64,000 nt of DNA, taken from the NCBI RefSeq assembly GCF_003434055.1, contig NZ_QVEX01000001.1:745824-809823 (forward strand), read 5' to 3'. A model generated the notes under the pieces. The model saw nothing but the letters and a program-made list of their open reading frames with translations, made no database searches and was not told the origin of the DNA. The stretch comes from Enterocloster aldenensis (GTDB lineage: Bacteria > Bacillota > Clostridia > Lachnospirales > Lachnospiraceae). Shown piece by piece: positions 1 through 8,113 of this stretch (position 1 is the first letter of the stretch; each line of letters starts with the position of its first letter). The position numbers and the translations under genes were made by a program.

Positions 1-2
1 AG

Positions 3-59
3 TCGGCAAGAAGCAAGGGCATACCCGATTACACCTGCAACGAGGGCGAAAGCCTGTAA
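3..59 (+). CDS. C-terminal end of an upstream ICE gene (partial)
   Basis: An open frame enters from the left edge and ends with TAA at 57-59, giving an 18-residue tail that ends NEGESL. It lies 21 bases before the DUF5348 start with a ribosome-binding site between them, so it fits the 3' end of the preceding gene in the same transfer operon. The fragment is too short to name. Confidence 0.4.
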   Translation, partial: SARSKGIPDYTCNEGESL

Positions 60-80
60 ACCAACCCAAAGGAGGATTTT

Positions 81-302
81 ATGATGACACAGAAAACAGG
101 AGCTTTGATTTTTGATGAAACCGCTGACCGCTACGACATTCGCTTTGACGTAAACGACTATTACGGGGGATTGCATTGCGGCGACTGCATGGAGGTCTTT
201 GTGCGGGGCAAATGGAAGCCGACCCGTATGGAGTACGGGGACAACTGGTATCTTGTGGGTATTCGGGCGGCAGACCTTTCCGGGCTGCGGGTACGGATTT
301 AA
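81..302 (+). CDS. DUF5348 family small protein
   Basis: A 73-residue protein with no signal peptide or membrane segment. It resembles the DUF5348 proteins common in Tn1549-like elements: a beta-rich sequence with a central GLHCGDCMEVF segment and a W-Y-L-V-G strand near the end. An AAAGGAGG site precedes two adjacent ATG codons (81 and 84); the first was taken. The function is unknown. It opens the visible transfer operon, 93 bases before pcfB. Confidence 0.75.
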   Translation: MMTQKTGALIFDETADRYDIRFDVNDYYGGLHCGDCMEVFVRGKWKPTRMEYGDNWYLVGIRAADLSGLRVRI

Positions 303-395
303 CAGGGCGGCGTGAAAGCGGATGCTCTTTTTTCATGCCCGTCCCGTTTCCCGGCGGCGGGCATACCACCATAGAACACGAAAGGAGGACACCCA

Positions 396-878
396 TTGCA
401 GGAGGAAACCAACGAAAAGACCATAGCCCTTTACATCAAGACCGGAAAGCTGACCGCGCAGCAGCTCCAAAAGGCTATGAAAGCCCTGCTTGCACAGATG
501 AAAAAGCAGCATGACAAACAGAAAATCCCGCATGGCAAGCAGACCCTAAAGCAGCTTATGAAGCAGAACGCGGGCGTTTCCAACATTGAAATCACAAAGG
601 ACAATATCAAAGCCTTTGAGAGTACGGCGAAAAAATACGGGATTGACTTTGCCTTAAAGAAAGACAGCACCGAAACCCCGCCCCGCTATCTTGTGTTTTT
701 TAAGGGACGGGACGCGGACGCACTGACCGCAGCTTTCAAGGAGTTTTCCGCAAAGAAGCTGACGCAGGAACAAAAGCCCTCTATCCGCAAGCTGATTGTT
801 TCCCTCAAAGAAAAGGCGGCGGCTCTGAACGCACAGAGGGAAAAAGTGAAGAAAAAGGACAGGGAGGTATCGCTATGA
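396..878 (+). CDS. pcfB: PcfB-like conjugation accessory protein
   Basis: A 160-residue, lysine-rich, helical soluble protein resembling the PcfB/DUF3801 family. In pCF10, PcfB works with the coupling protein PcfC at the transfer channel. The start is TTG at 396, chosen because an AAAGGAGG lies about 7 bases upstream and no in-frame ATG is better placed. The end overlaps the VirD4 start as ATGA (875-878), which indicates translational coupling with its expected partner. The family match is recognised by sequence; the partner role is inferred from pCF10. Confidence 0.82.
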   Translation: MQEETNEKTIALYIKTGKLTAQQLQKAMKALLAQMKKQHDKQKIPHGKQTLKQLMKQNAGVSNIEITKDNIKAFESTAKKYGIDFALKKDSTETPPRYLVFFKGRDADALTAAFKEFSAKKLTQEQKPSIRKLIVSLKEKAAALNAQREKVKKKDREVSL

Positions 879-2662
879 AGCCGGAACTTAAAAAGCTGCT
901 TATCCTAAATGCCCCCTATCTGCTCTTTGTCTATCTCTTTGACAAAATCGGACAGGCGGTGCGGCTCTCTCCGGGGGCTGACCTGTCCGGCAAGGTGCTT
1001 TCCCTTGCAGACGGCTTTTCCGCTGCCTTTGCAAACCCGCTTCCGAGCCTTGCACCTATGGATTTGCTTATCGGTATTGTAGGGGCTGTCCTTATCCGGC
1101 TGATTGTCTATGTAAAAGGCAAGAATGCGAAGAAATACCGGAAAGGTATCGAATACGGCTCTGCCCGTTGGGGCAACGCCGAAGATATAAAGCCCTACAC
1201 CGACCCGGTATTTCAAAATAACGTGCTGCTCACACAGACGGAACGGCTTACCATGAACAGCCGCCCAAAGCAGCCAAAGTATGCAAGGAATAAAAATATC
1301 CTTGTTATCGGGGGAAGCGGCAGCGGCAAGACGAGATTTTTCGTAAAGCCCAACCTTATGCAAATGCACTCAAGCTACGTTGTAACCGACCCGAAAGGAA
1401 CGGTTTTAGTCGAGTGCGGGAAGCTCTTACAGCGGGGCGGGTATCGGATAAAGGTGCTGAACACGATAAACTTCAAAAAAAGCATGAAATACAATCCCTT
1501 TGCCTATCTCCGCAGCGAAAAAGACATTTTGAAACTGGTAAATACTTTGATTGCCAACACCAAAGGGGACGGGGAAAAAGCAGGGGAAGATTTTTGGATA
1601 AAATCGGAACGGCTCTTTTACTGCGCCCTTATCGGCTACATTTGGTACGAAGCCCCGGAGGAAGAAAAGAATTTTACGACGCTGCTTGAAATGATAAATG
1701 CCAGTGAAGCCCGCGAGGACGACCCGGAATTTCAGTCCCCCGTTGACCTTATGTTTGAACGGTTGGAGGAAAAAGACCCGGAACACTTTGCTGTCCGGCA
1801 GTATAAGAAATTCCTGTTATCTGCGGGAAAGACAAGAAGCTCTATCCTCATTTCCTGCGGGGCGCGGCTTGCCCCTTTTGACATTAAAGAGCTGCGCGAC
1901 CTTATGGAAACCGACGAAATGGAACTTGATACCATAGGCGACCGTAAGACCGCCCTGTTTGTCATTATCAGCGACACCGACGACACTTTTAACTTTGTTG
2001 TGAGTATTCTTTACACGCAGCTTTTCAATCTTCTTTGCGACAAGGCAGATGATGAATACGGCGGCAGGCTGCCCGTCCATGTACGCTGTCTGTTAGACGA
2101 GTTTGCAAATATCGGGCAGATACCGAAGTTTGAAAAGCTCATAGCCACTATCCGAAGCCGGGAAATCTCTGCTTCAATCATTCTGCAAAGCCAGTCGCAG
2201 CTAAAGGCGATATACAAAGATAACGCCGATACCATAGCCGGCAACTGCGACACCACCCTTTTCTTGGGCGGCAAGGAGAAAACCACCCTCAAAGAAATGT
2301 CGGAAATCTTGGGGAAAGAAACCATTGACAGCTTCAACACTTCCGAGAACCGGGGGCGTGAGGTATCACATGGGCTGAACTATCAGAAGTTAGGCAAGCA
2401 GCTTATGACCGAAGATGAAATTGCAGTCATGGACGGCGGGAAATGTATCTTACAACTACGAGGGGTACGCCCGTTCTTCTCTGATAAGTATGACATTACA
2501 AAGCACCCCAACTATAAATATCTTTCCGACTATGACAAGAAAAATACCTTTGATATGGAAAAGCATTTAAGGCGCAGACCCGCCCTTGTAAAGCCGGACG
2601 AACCCTTTGACTATTACGAAATCAGCGAAGCAGATTTGCAGGAGGACACCGACCATGAATAG
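875..2662 (+). CDS. VirD4-type coupling protein (type IV secretion ATPase)
   Basis: A 595-residue TraG/VirD4-family protein that should link the relaxosome to the mating channel and drive DNA export. Two hydrophobic segments at about residues 10-30 and 60-80 anchor it in the membrane. The Walker A motif is GGSGSGKT (residues 147-154), and the Walker B region is CLLDEFANIG near residue 410. Length and layout match the CD1115-type coupling proteins of clostridial ICEs. It is coupled to pcfB by ATGA, and its last bases overlap the next small gene. Confidence 0.95.
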   Translation: MKPELKKLLILNAPYLLFVYLFDKIGQAVRLSPGADLSGKVLSLADGFSAAFANPLPSLAPMDLLIGIVGAVLIRLIVYVKGKNAKKYRKGIEYGSARWGNAEDIKPYTDPVFQNNVLLTQTERLTMNSRPKQPKYARNKNILVIGGSGSGKTRFFVKPNLMQMHSSYVVTDPKGTVLVECGKLLQRGGYRIKVLNTINFKKSMKYNPFAYLRSEKDILKLVNTLIANTKGDGEKAGEDFWIKSERLFYCALIGYIWYEAPEEEKNFTTLLEMINASEAREDDPEFQSPVDLMFERLEEKDPEHFAVRQYKKFLLSAGKTRSSILISCGARLAPFDIKELRDLMETDEMELDTIGDRKTALFVIISDTDDTFNFVVSILYTQLFNLLCDKADDEYGGRLPVHVRCLLDEFANIGQIPKFEKLIATIRSREISASIILQSQSQLKAIYKDNADTIAGNCDTTLFLGGKEKTTLKEMSEILGKETIDSFNTSENRGREVSHGLNYQKLGKQLMTEDEIAVMDGGKCILQLRGVRPFFSDKYDITKHPNYKYLSDYDKKNTFDMEKHLRRRPALVKPDEPFDYYEISEADLQEDTDHE

Positions 2663-2822
2663 ACGTATGCAGAAGAAAAAAGATAAGAAAATCACAGAAG
2701 CCATAAACGGGCTTGTTTTCATTGCCGAGCGACGGGAACAGCAACGGCAGGCAGCTATCCAGCAGTTTGTGAAACGGTGTGAAGCCCTGTATGAGCAGAA
2801 ACGGGTGCGGCGGGAACTTTGA
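2655..2822 (+). CDS. Small basic protein of unknown function
   Basis: A 55-residue, strongly basic, helical protein beginning MNRRMQKKK. The ATG at 2655 was preferred to an upstream in-frame ATG at 2607 because GGAGG at 2641-2645 is correctly spaced for it. It overlaps the end of the VirD4 gene by 8 bases, so it is probably co-translated. No domain was recognised. The charge and position suggest a transfer accessory protein, which is inference only. Confidence 0.6.
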   Translation: MNRRMQKKKDKKITEAINGLVFIAERREQQRQAAIQQFVKRCEALYEQKRVRREL

Positions 2823-2841
2823 TTTTACGGGAGGTTATACT

Positions 2842-3009
2842 ATGAGCAGACAGAAAACAAAAACTGATGATATACGTCGTGAACATTATTTTACAAAGAT
2901 GATAGAAAATGCAGAAAACGCTCTGCGGGAGTATTTGCAGGAACGCGGAGGGGAACAGACCCTTTACGTTACCGAGTATATGCAGCGTAGGAGCTATCTT
3001 TTGGAATGA
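2842..3009 (+). CDS. Small conserved ICE protein, unknown function
   Basis: A 55-residue soluble protein beginning MSRQKTKTDD, predicted mostly helical and charged. The ATG at 2842 follows GGGAGG by 8 bases; a longer frame from 2779 would run through that ribosome-binding site and was not chosen. It is the last gene before a 240-base structured gap that precedes the membrane-protein part of the transfer operon. No family was recognised. Confidence 0.6.
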   Translation: MSRQKTKTDDIRREHYFTKMIENAENALREYLQERGGEQTLYVTEYMQRRSYLLE

Positions 3010-3173
3010 CGAAAAATGTGTGTTCCCGGCTGAAAAGAAAGGAGGAATTGACGCAGTAACAAAGAAAAAGACAACTTGCATGATACGCGCCCCTACAAAA
3101 ATTCCTATCGCCCACACTGACAACTGAATACCGCCGCGCGGCAGAACTTTAGGCAGCGCGGGGACTTATGACC

Positions 3174-3237
3174 GCGGCAGTTTGAAAACTGACCGCCGTT
3201 TTTTATGCCCTTTTATAGGGCAAGCCGCATTTGCGGC
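3174..3237 (+). promoter_or_regulatory. Three-hairpin leader upstream of the Maff2 gene
   Basis: Three inverted repeats follow one another within the 241-base gap 3010-3250. The first is a terminator-like stem (GCGG-CAGTTT pairing with AAACTG-a-CCGC, 3174-3196) followed by a T run at 3199-3204. The second is GCCC/GGGC (3207-3210 and 3218-3221). The third is GCCGC/GCGGC (3224-3228 and 3233-3237), directly before the AAAGGAG site of the next gene. The arrangement could attenuate readthrough from pcfB-virD4 or stabilise processed mRNA. The rest of the gap has no convincing gene. Confidence 0.55.
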
Positions 3238-3250
3238 AGAAAGGAGCTTT

Positions 3251-3466
3251 ATGGAATTTTTTAACTCTGCTATCGACGTATTACAGACCCTTGTTATCGC
3301 ACTGGGCGCAGGCTTAGGCATTTGGGGCGTTATCAATCTCTTGGAGGGATATGGAAACGACAATCCGGGTGCAAAATCACAAGGCATTAAGCAGCTTATG
3401 GCGGGCGGCGGCGTTGCCCTTATCGGCACTATCCTTGTACCGCTTCTTTCCGGTCTGTTCGGATAA
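3251..3466 (+). CDS. Maff2-like small membrane protein
   Basis: A 71-residue hydrophobic protein recognised as the Maff2 family of mobile elements. It has two membrane segments (about residues 12-32 and 48-68) separated by a short polar loop containing GNDNPGAKSQGIKQ. This size and topology recall VirB2/TrbC-like pilin or channel subunits, and it lies next to the VirB6-like gene; a pilin role is inference. AAGGAG precedes the ATG at 3251. Confidence 0.82.
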   Translation: MEFFNSAIDVLQTLVIALGAGLGIWGVINLLEGYGNDNPGAKSQGIKQLMAGGGVALIGTILVPLLSGLFG

Positions 3467-3484
3467 GATTACGGAGGGTAGCCT

Positions 3485-4354
3485 ATGGAGAGCATACTGG
3501 AAGCGATTAACGAATGGATAAAAGAAATCCTTATCGGAGCCATTAACGGCAACCTTTCCACTATGTTCGGGGACGTAAACGAAAAAGTAGGCACCATTGC
3601 AGCGGAGGTAGGCAAGACCCCGCAGGGGTGGAACGCAAACATTTTCAGCATGATACAAAACCTGTCGGAAAATGTGATTGTACCCATTGCGGGGCTTGTC
3701 ATTACCTATGTCCTCTGTTATGAGCTTATCAGCATGGTAACGGAAAAAAACAATATGCACGACATAGAAACATTTATGTTTTTCAAGTGGTTTTTCAAAG
3801 CCTTTGTTGCCGTTTTCTTGGTAACACATACCTTTGATATTACTATGGCGGTGTTTGATATGGCGCAGCATATTGTATCCGGCGCGGCGGGGGTAATCGG
3901 CGGCGATACGAATATCGACGTAACCGAAGCCCTTGCCGCCATGCAGGAGGGACTAAAAGATATGGAAATCCCCGAACTACTGTTACTTGTCATGGAAACG
4001 AGCCTTGTAAGCCTTTGTATGAAAATCATGTCCGTACTGATAACCGTTATCCTCTACGGCAGAATGATTGAGATATACGCCTACTGTTCTGTTTCCCCTA
4101 TCCCTTTTGCTACCATGACAAACCGGGAATGGGGACAGATTGGGAACAACTACCTAAAGGGGCTGTTTGCACTGGGCTTTCAAGGCTTCCTCATTATGAT
4201 ATGCGTCGGCATTTATGCGGTTTTAGTAGGCGAAATGGTCTTAGCGGACAATCTGCACAGCGCGATTTTTTCCCTTGCAGCCTATACCGTTATCCTCTGT
4301 TTCTCCCTGTTCAAATCCGGCGCACTGGCAAAATCCATATTCAACGCCCACTAA
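3485..4354 (+). CDS. VirB6/TrbL-like conjugal channel protein (CD1112 type)
   Basis: A 289-residue polytopic membrane protein with about five or six hydrophobic segments from residue 60 to the end, preceded by an amphipathic N-terminus. It resembles the TrbL/VirB6-like proteins of clostridial ICEs, which form the inner-membrane part of the mating channel. It follows Maff2 by 18 bases and precedes PrgI by 21, so these genes look like one membrane-channel block. The family assignment is from sequence pattern and context. Confidence 0.88.
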   Translation: MESILEAINEWIKEILIGAINGNLSTMFGDVNEKVGTIAAEVGKTPQGWNANIFSMIQNLSENVIVPIAGLVITYVLCYELISMVTEKNNMHDIETFMFFKWFFKAFVAVFLVTHTFDITMAVFDMAQHIVSGAAGVIGGDTNIDVTEALAAMQEGLKDMEIPELLLLVMETSLVSLCMKIMSVLITVILYGRMIEIYAYCSVSPIPFATMTNREWGQIGNNYLKGLFALGFQGFLIMICVGIYAVLVGEMVLADNLHSAIFSLAAYTVILCFSLFKSGALAKSIFNAH

Positions 4355-4375
4355 GGGCAGAAAGGAGGTTTTTTC

Positions 4376-4780
4376 TTGGCGTATGTACCTGTACCCAAAG
4401 ACCTATCCAAAGTCAAAACAAAAGTCGCTTTCAATCTAACAAAGCGGCAAATCCTTTGTTTTTCAGTGGCACTTCTTATAGGACTGCCGCTTTTCTTTTT
4501 GCTCAAAGACAGCGCAGGGACGAGCCTTGCGGCAATGGTAATGATTGTCGTCATGCTTCCCTGCTTCTTGGTTGCCATGTATGAAAAGCATGGGCAGCCC
4601 CTTGAAGTGGTAATAAAGAACATCATTCAGACAAAATTTACCCGCCCCAAAGTGCGACCATATCAGACAGAAAACCTATATGCACTCTTGGAGAAACAGC
4701 GGGCATTAGAAAAGGAGGTATCAGCGATTGTCAAAAGGACAGACAAAAAAGACGCGGGAAGCCGCAGGAAACAGGCGTAA
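4376..4780 (+). CDS. PrgI family conjugation membrane protein
   Basis: A 134-residue protein with the PrgI layout: a short cytoplasmic start (MAYVPVPKDLSKVKTK), two adjacent membrane helices at about residues 28-46 and 50-66, and a basic cytoplasmic tail. It is conserved next to VirB4 in Gram-positive type IV systems, probably as a VirB3-like partner. The start is TTG at 4376, preceded by AAAGGAGG. Its end overlaps the VirB4 gene by 53 bases, and the VirB4 ribosome-binding site lies inside this gene. Confidence 0.85.
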   Translation: MAYVPVPKDLSKVKTKVAFNLTKRQILCFSVALLIGLPLFFLLKDSAGTSLAAMVMIVVMLPCFLVAMYEKHGQPLEVVIKNIIQTKFTRPKVRPYQTENLYALLEKQRALEKEVSAIVKRTDKKDAGSRRKQA

Positions 4781-7157
4781 GCTGACCCGCGCGGAAAAGA
4801 AACAGATAGCGGCGGTTATCCGGCAGGCAAAGGGGGACGGCAAAGCCCACACCGCACAGCAGACCATTCCCTACCTTGCCATGTACCCGGACGGTATCTG
4901 CAAAGTGGCACAGCGGAAATATTCAAAGAGCATTGCCTTTGAGGACATTAACTATCAGCTTGCACAGGCAGACGACAAGACCGCCATTTTTGAAAACTGG
5001 TGCGATTTTCTCAATTACTTTGACGCAAGCGTAAATGTGCAGCTTTCGTTTATCAATCAAGGTTCACAGCAGGAACAGGCAGCGCGGGCAATCCATATCC
5101 CGCCGCAAAATGATGATTTTAACTCTATCCGCACCGAATATTCCGATATGCTGAAAATGCAGCTTGCCAAAGGGAACAACGGGCTTGTAAAGCACAAGTA
5201 CATCACGTTTTCCATTGAAGCGGACAATCCGGCGGCGGCAAGGGCGCGGCTTTCCCGTATCGAAACGGACGTACTCAACAATTTCAAGGTGCTTGGCGTA
5301 TCGGCGCACCCCTTATCCGGCTATGAACGCTTAAAGGTGCTGCATGGGGTATTCCACCCGGCAGGCGAGCCGTTCTCATTCTCCTATGACTGGCTGACCC
5401 CGACAGGGCTTACCACAAAGGACTTTATCGCCCCGTCCTCTTTCAAGTTCGGGGAGGGACGCTACTTTGCTATGGGGAAAAAAACGGGGGCGGTATCGTT
5501 CCTTGAAATCCTTGCCCCGGAGTTAAACGACCGTATTTTAGCGGATATGTTGGACTTGGAAACAGGGGTTATTGTCAATCTCCATATTAAAAGTATCGAC
5601 CAGTCGGAAGCAATCAAGACCATTAAGCGCAAAATCACTGACCTTGACAAGATGAAGATTGAGGAACAGAAAAAAGCAGTTAGAAGCGGTTACGATATTG
5701 ACATACTCCCGTCCGACCTTGCCACTTTTGGGAATGAAGCAAAGAATTTGTTGCAGGATTTACAGAGCCGCAACGAGCGAATGTTTCTGCTGACGTTCCT
5801 TGTGGTAAACATGGCAGACACGAAGCGGAAACTGGAAAATGACATTTTCGCGGCGGCGGGCATTGCACAGAAATACAACTGCGCCTTGACCCGTCTTGAC
5901 TATCAGCAGGAAGCGGGGCTGATGTCCTCTATCCCTTTGGGGGAGAACCTTATCCCTATTCAGAGAGGGTTGACGACGAGCAGCACCGCTATTTTTATCC
6001 CGTTCATCACACAGGAACTATTTCAGACTGGGGCTGCCCTGTATTATGGCTTAAATGCCCTGTCAAACAACATGATACTCTGCGACCGCAAGCAGCTTAA
6101 AAATCCAAACGGGCTTATCTTGGGAACACCGGGCAGCGGAAAATCCTTTGCGGCAAAGCGGGAAATCACAAATGCTTTTCTCATTACCGACGACGATATT
6201 TTTATCTGCGACCCGGAAGCGGAGTATTTTGCCCTTGTAAAACGGCTTGGCGGGCAAGTGATACGGTTATCCCCGACAGGCAAAGGTATGGACGGTACGC
6301 CCCAGTATGTGAACCCTATGGATATGAACCTCAACTATTCCGAGGACGACAGCCCCCTTGCACTGAAAAGCGATTTTATCCTTTCTCTCTGCGAGCTTGT
6401 CATTGGCGGCAAGGAGGGCTTACAGCCTGTTGATAAGACCGTCATTGACCGCGCTGTAAGAAATGTGTATAGGGACTACCTTGCTGACCCCGACCCGGAG
6501 AAAATGCCTATCTTGGGCGACCTTTACGACGAGCTGTTAAAGCAGCCGGAGCCGGAAGCTGCCCGCATTGCCGCAGCATTGGAGCTGTATGTTTCCGGCA
6601 GCCTTAACGTATTCAACCACAGAACCAACGTGGAGCTTTCTAACCGCCTTGTCTGCTTTGATATAAAGCAGCTTGGAAAGCAGCTCAAAAAGTTAGGTAT
6701 GCTCATTGTGCAAGACCAGATATGGAACCGCGTTACCATTAACCGGGCAGAGAAAAAGTCCACCCGCTACTATATGGACGAATTTCACTTGCTCTTAAAA
6801 GAGGAACAGACCGCAGCTTACAGTGTGGAGATTTGGAAGCGTTTCCGTAAATGGGGCGGCATACCGACAGCTATCACACAGAATATTAAGGACTTGCTTG
6901 CTTCACGCGAGGTGGAAAATATCTTTGAAAACTCTGATTTTGTCCTCATGCTCAATCAGGCGCAGGGCGACCGGGCTATCCTTGCAAAGCAGCTTAATAT
7001 CTCCCCGCAACAGATGAAGTATGTAACCCATACCGAAGCAGGCGAGGGACTTATCTTTTATGGAAATGTGGTGCTGCCCTTTGTAGACCATTTCCCGAAA
7101 GATACCGAGCTTTACCGCATTATGACGACGAAGCCGGAGGAAGTGAGCAGCCTATGA
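4728..7157 (+). CDS. VirB4-type conjugation ATPase (CD1110 type)
   Basis: An 809-residue soluble ATPase that powers assembly and function of the mating channel. A basic N-terminus is followed by the VirB4 N-terminal domain; Walker A is GTPGSGKS (around residue 467) and a Walker B-like segment YYMDEFHLLL lies near residue 683. The start is TTG at 4728, supported by AAAGGAGG at about 4711-4718. The stop overlaps the methyltransferase start as ATGA. Length is normal for the family. Confidence 0.95.
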   Translation: MSKGQTKKTREAAGNRRKLTRAEKKQIAAVIRQAKGDGKAHTAQQTIPYLAMYPDGICKVAQRKYSKSIAFEDINYQLAQADDKTAIFENWCDFLNYFDASVNVQLSFINQGSQQEQAARAIHIPPQNDDFNSIRTEYSDMLKMQLAKGNNGLVKHKYITFSIEADNPAAARARLSRIETDVLNNFKVLGVSAHPLSGYERLKVLHGVFHPAGEPFSFSYDWLTPTGLTTKDFIAPSSFKFGEGRYFAMGKKTGAVSFLEILAPELNDRILADMLDLETGVIVNLHIKSIDQSEAIKTIKRKITDLDKMKIEEQKKAVRSGYDIDILPSDLATFGNEAKNLLQDLQSRNERMFLLTFLVVNMADTKRKLENDIFAAAGIAQKYNCALTRLDYQQEAGLMSSIPLGENLIPIQRGLTTSSTAIFIPFITQELFQTGAALYYGLNALSNNMILCDRKQLKNPNGLILGTPGSGKSFAAKREITNAFLITDDDIFICDPEAEYFALVKRLGGQVIRLSPTGKGMDGTPQYVNPMDMNLNYSEDDSPLALKSDFILSLCELVIGGKEGLQPVDKTVIDRAVRNVYRDYLADPDPEKMPILGDLYDELLKQPEPEAARIAAALELYVSGSLNVFNHRTNVELSNRLVCFDIKQLGKQLKKLGMLIVQDQIWNRVTINRAEKKSTRYYMDEFHLLLKEEQTAAYSVEIWKRFRKWGGIPTAITQNIKDLLASREVENIFENSDFVLMLNQAQGDRAILAKQLNISPQQMKYVTHTEAGEGLIFYGNVVLPFVDHFPKDTELYRIMTTKPEEVSSL

Positions 7158-8113
7158 AAACAGACGTGATTATCAACCGGGACGCGCTTTGTGCTTTGCA
7201 GGAATTACCCAGTGAAAGCGTCCATTGCTGCGTTACAAGCCCGCCGTACTTTGCGCTGCGGGACTATGGGCTTGACGCACAAATCGGACAGGAGGATACG
7301 CCGGAACAGTATATTGACAGGCTGACCTCTGTTTTTCGCGAGCTTTACCGGGTGCTTAGAAAGGACGGTACGTTATGGCTGAATATCGCAGACACCTATT
7401 GCGGCACAGGAAATAAAGGCGGCTATGCTGACCCAAAAAAACCAAAGGGACGCACCGGACAGCGGATTGCAAGGAACAGCCGCGTTACCGGCTGCAAACA
7501 AAAGGACTTAATCGGTATTCCCTGGCTCTTGGCGTTTTCCCTACGGGAACAGGGGTGGTATCTACGGAGCGATATTATATGGCAAAAACAAAATCCTATG
7601 CCGGAAAGCTGCAAAGACCGCCCGACCCGCTGCTATGAACATATCTTCCTGCTTTCAAAGGAAAAGAAATATTACTATGACGCTGCCGCCATTGCAGAAC
7701 CCTTAGCACCTACTACCGCAGAACGGTATCGCAGAGCGCGCAGCACCAACAGCAAATACACACAGGAAATACCCGGACAAGGAAAGGTGCAGGGACTAAA
7801 CCGACCGCGGGACGGTGGCTACTATGACGACGCGCTCATGCCGACCACGCGGAACAAGCGGGACGTGTGGCTGATTAACACTGTCCCATATAAAGGGGCG
7901 CATTTTGCAGCTTTTCCCCCGAAATTAGCGGAAACCTGTATCTTGGCGGGCTGTCCCAAAGGTGGGATTGTCATAGACCCGTTTTTCGGAAGCGGAACCA
8001 CAGGATTTGCAGCAAAAAGCCTTGACCGCCATTATATCGGGATTGAATTAAATGCAGAATATTGCGCCCTTGCGAGGGCGCGGATTGGAGGTGCAGGACT
8101 ATCAAGCAATTAA
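7154..8113 (+). CDS. Site-specific DNA methyltransferase (beta class)
   Basis: A 319-residue amino-methyltransferase acting on adenine N6 or cytosine N4. Motif IV is TSPPYFALRDYG (residues 29-40), and the AdoMet-binding motif I, DPFFGSGTTG, is near residue 276; this permuted order (IV before I) defines the beta class. No restriction endonuclease is adjacent, so it looks like an orphan enzyme that may mark element DNA against host restriction (inference). It is coupled to virB4 by ATGA. Base specificity cannot be read from the sequence. Confidence 0.92.
   Translation: MKTDVIINRDALCALQELPSESVHCCVTSPPYFALRDYGLDAQIGQEDTPEQYIDRLTSVFRELYRVLRKDGTLWLNIADTYCGTGNKGGYADPKKPKGRTGQRIARNSRVTGCKQKDLIGIPWLLAFSLREQGWYLRSDIIWQKQNPMPESCKDRPTRCYEHIFLLSKEKKYYYDAAAIAEPLAPTTAERYRRARSTNSKYTQEIPGQGKVQGLNRPRDGGYYDDALMPTTRNKRDVWLINTVPYKGAHFAAFPPKLAETCILAGCPKGGIVIDPFFGSGTTGFAAKSLDRHYIGIELNAEYCALARARIGGAGLSSN

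Noticed and set aside
3010..3130. Short + strand frames (for example from ATG 3080) before the Maff2 gene
   Set aside because: They are under 20 codons or out of frame with any ribosome-binding site; the interval is better explained by RNA structure.
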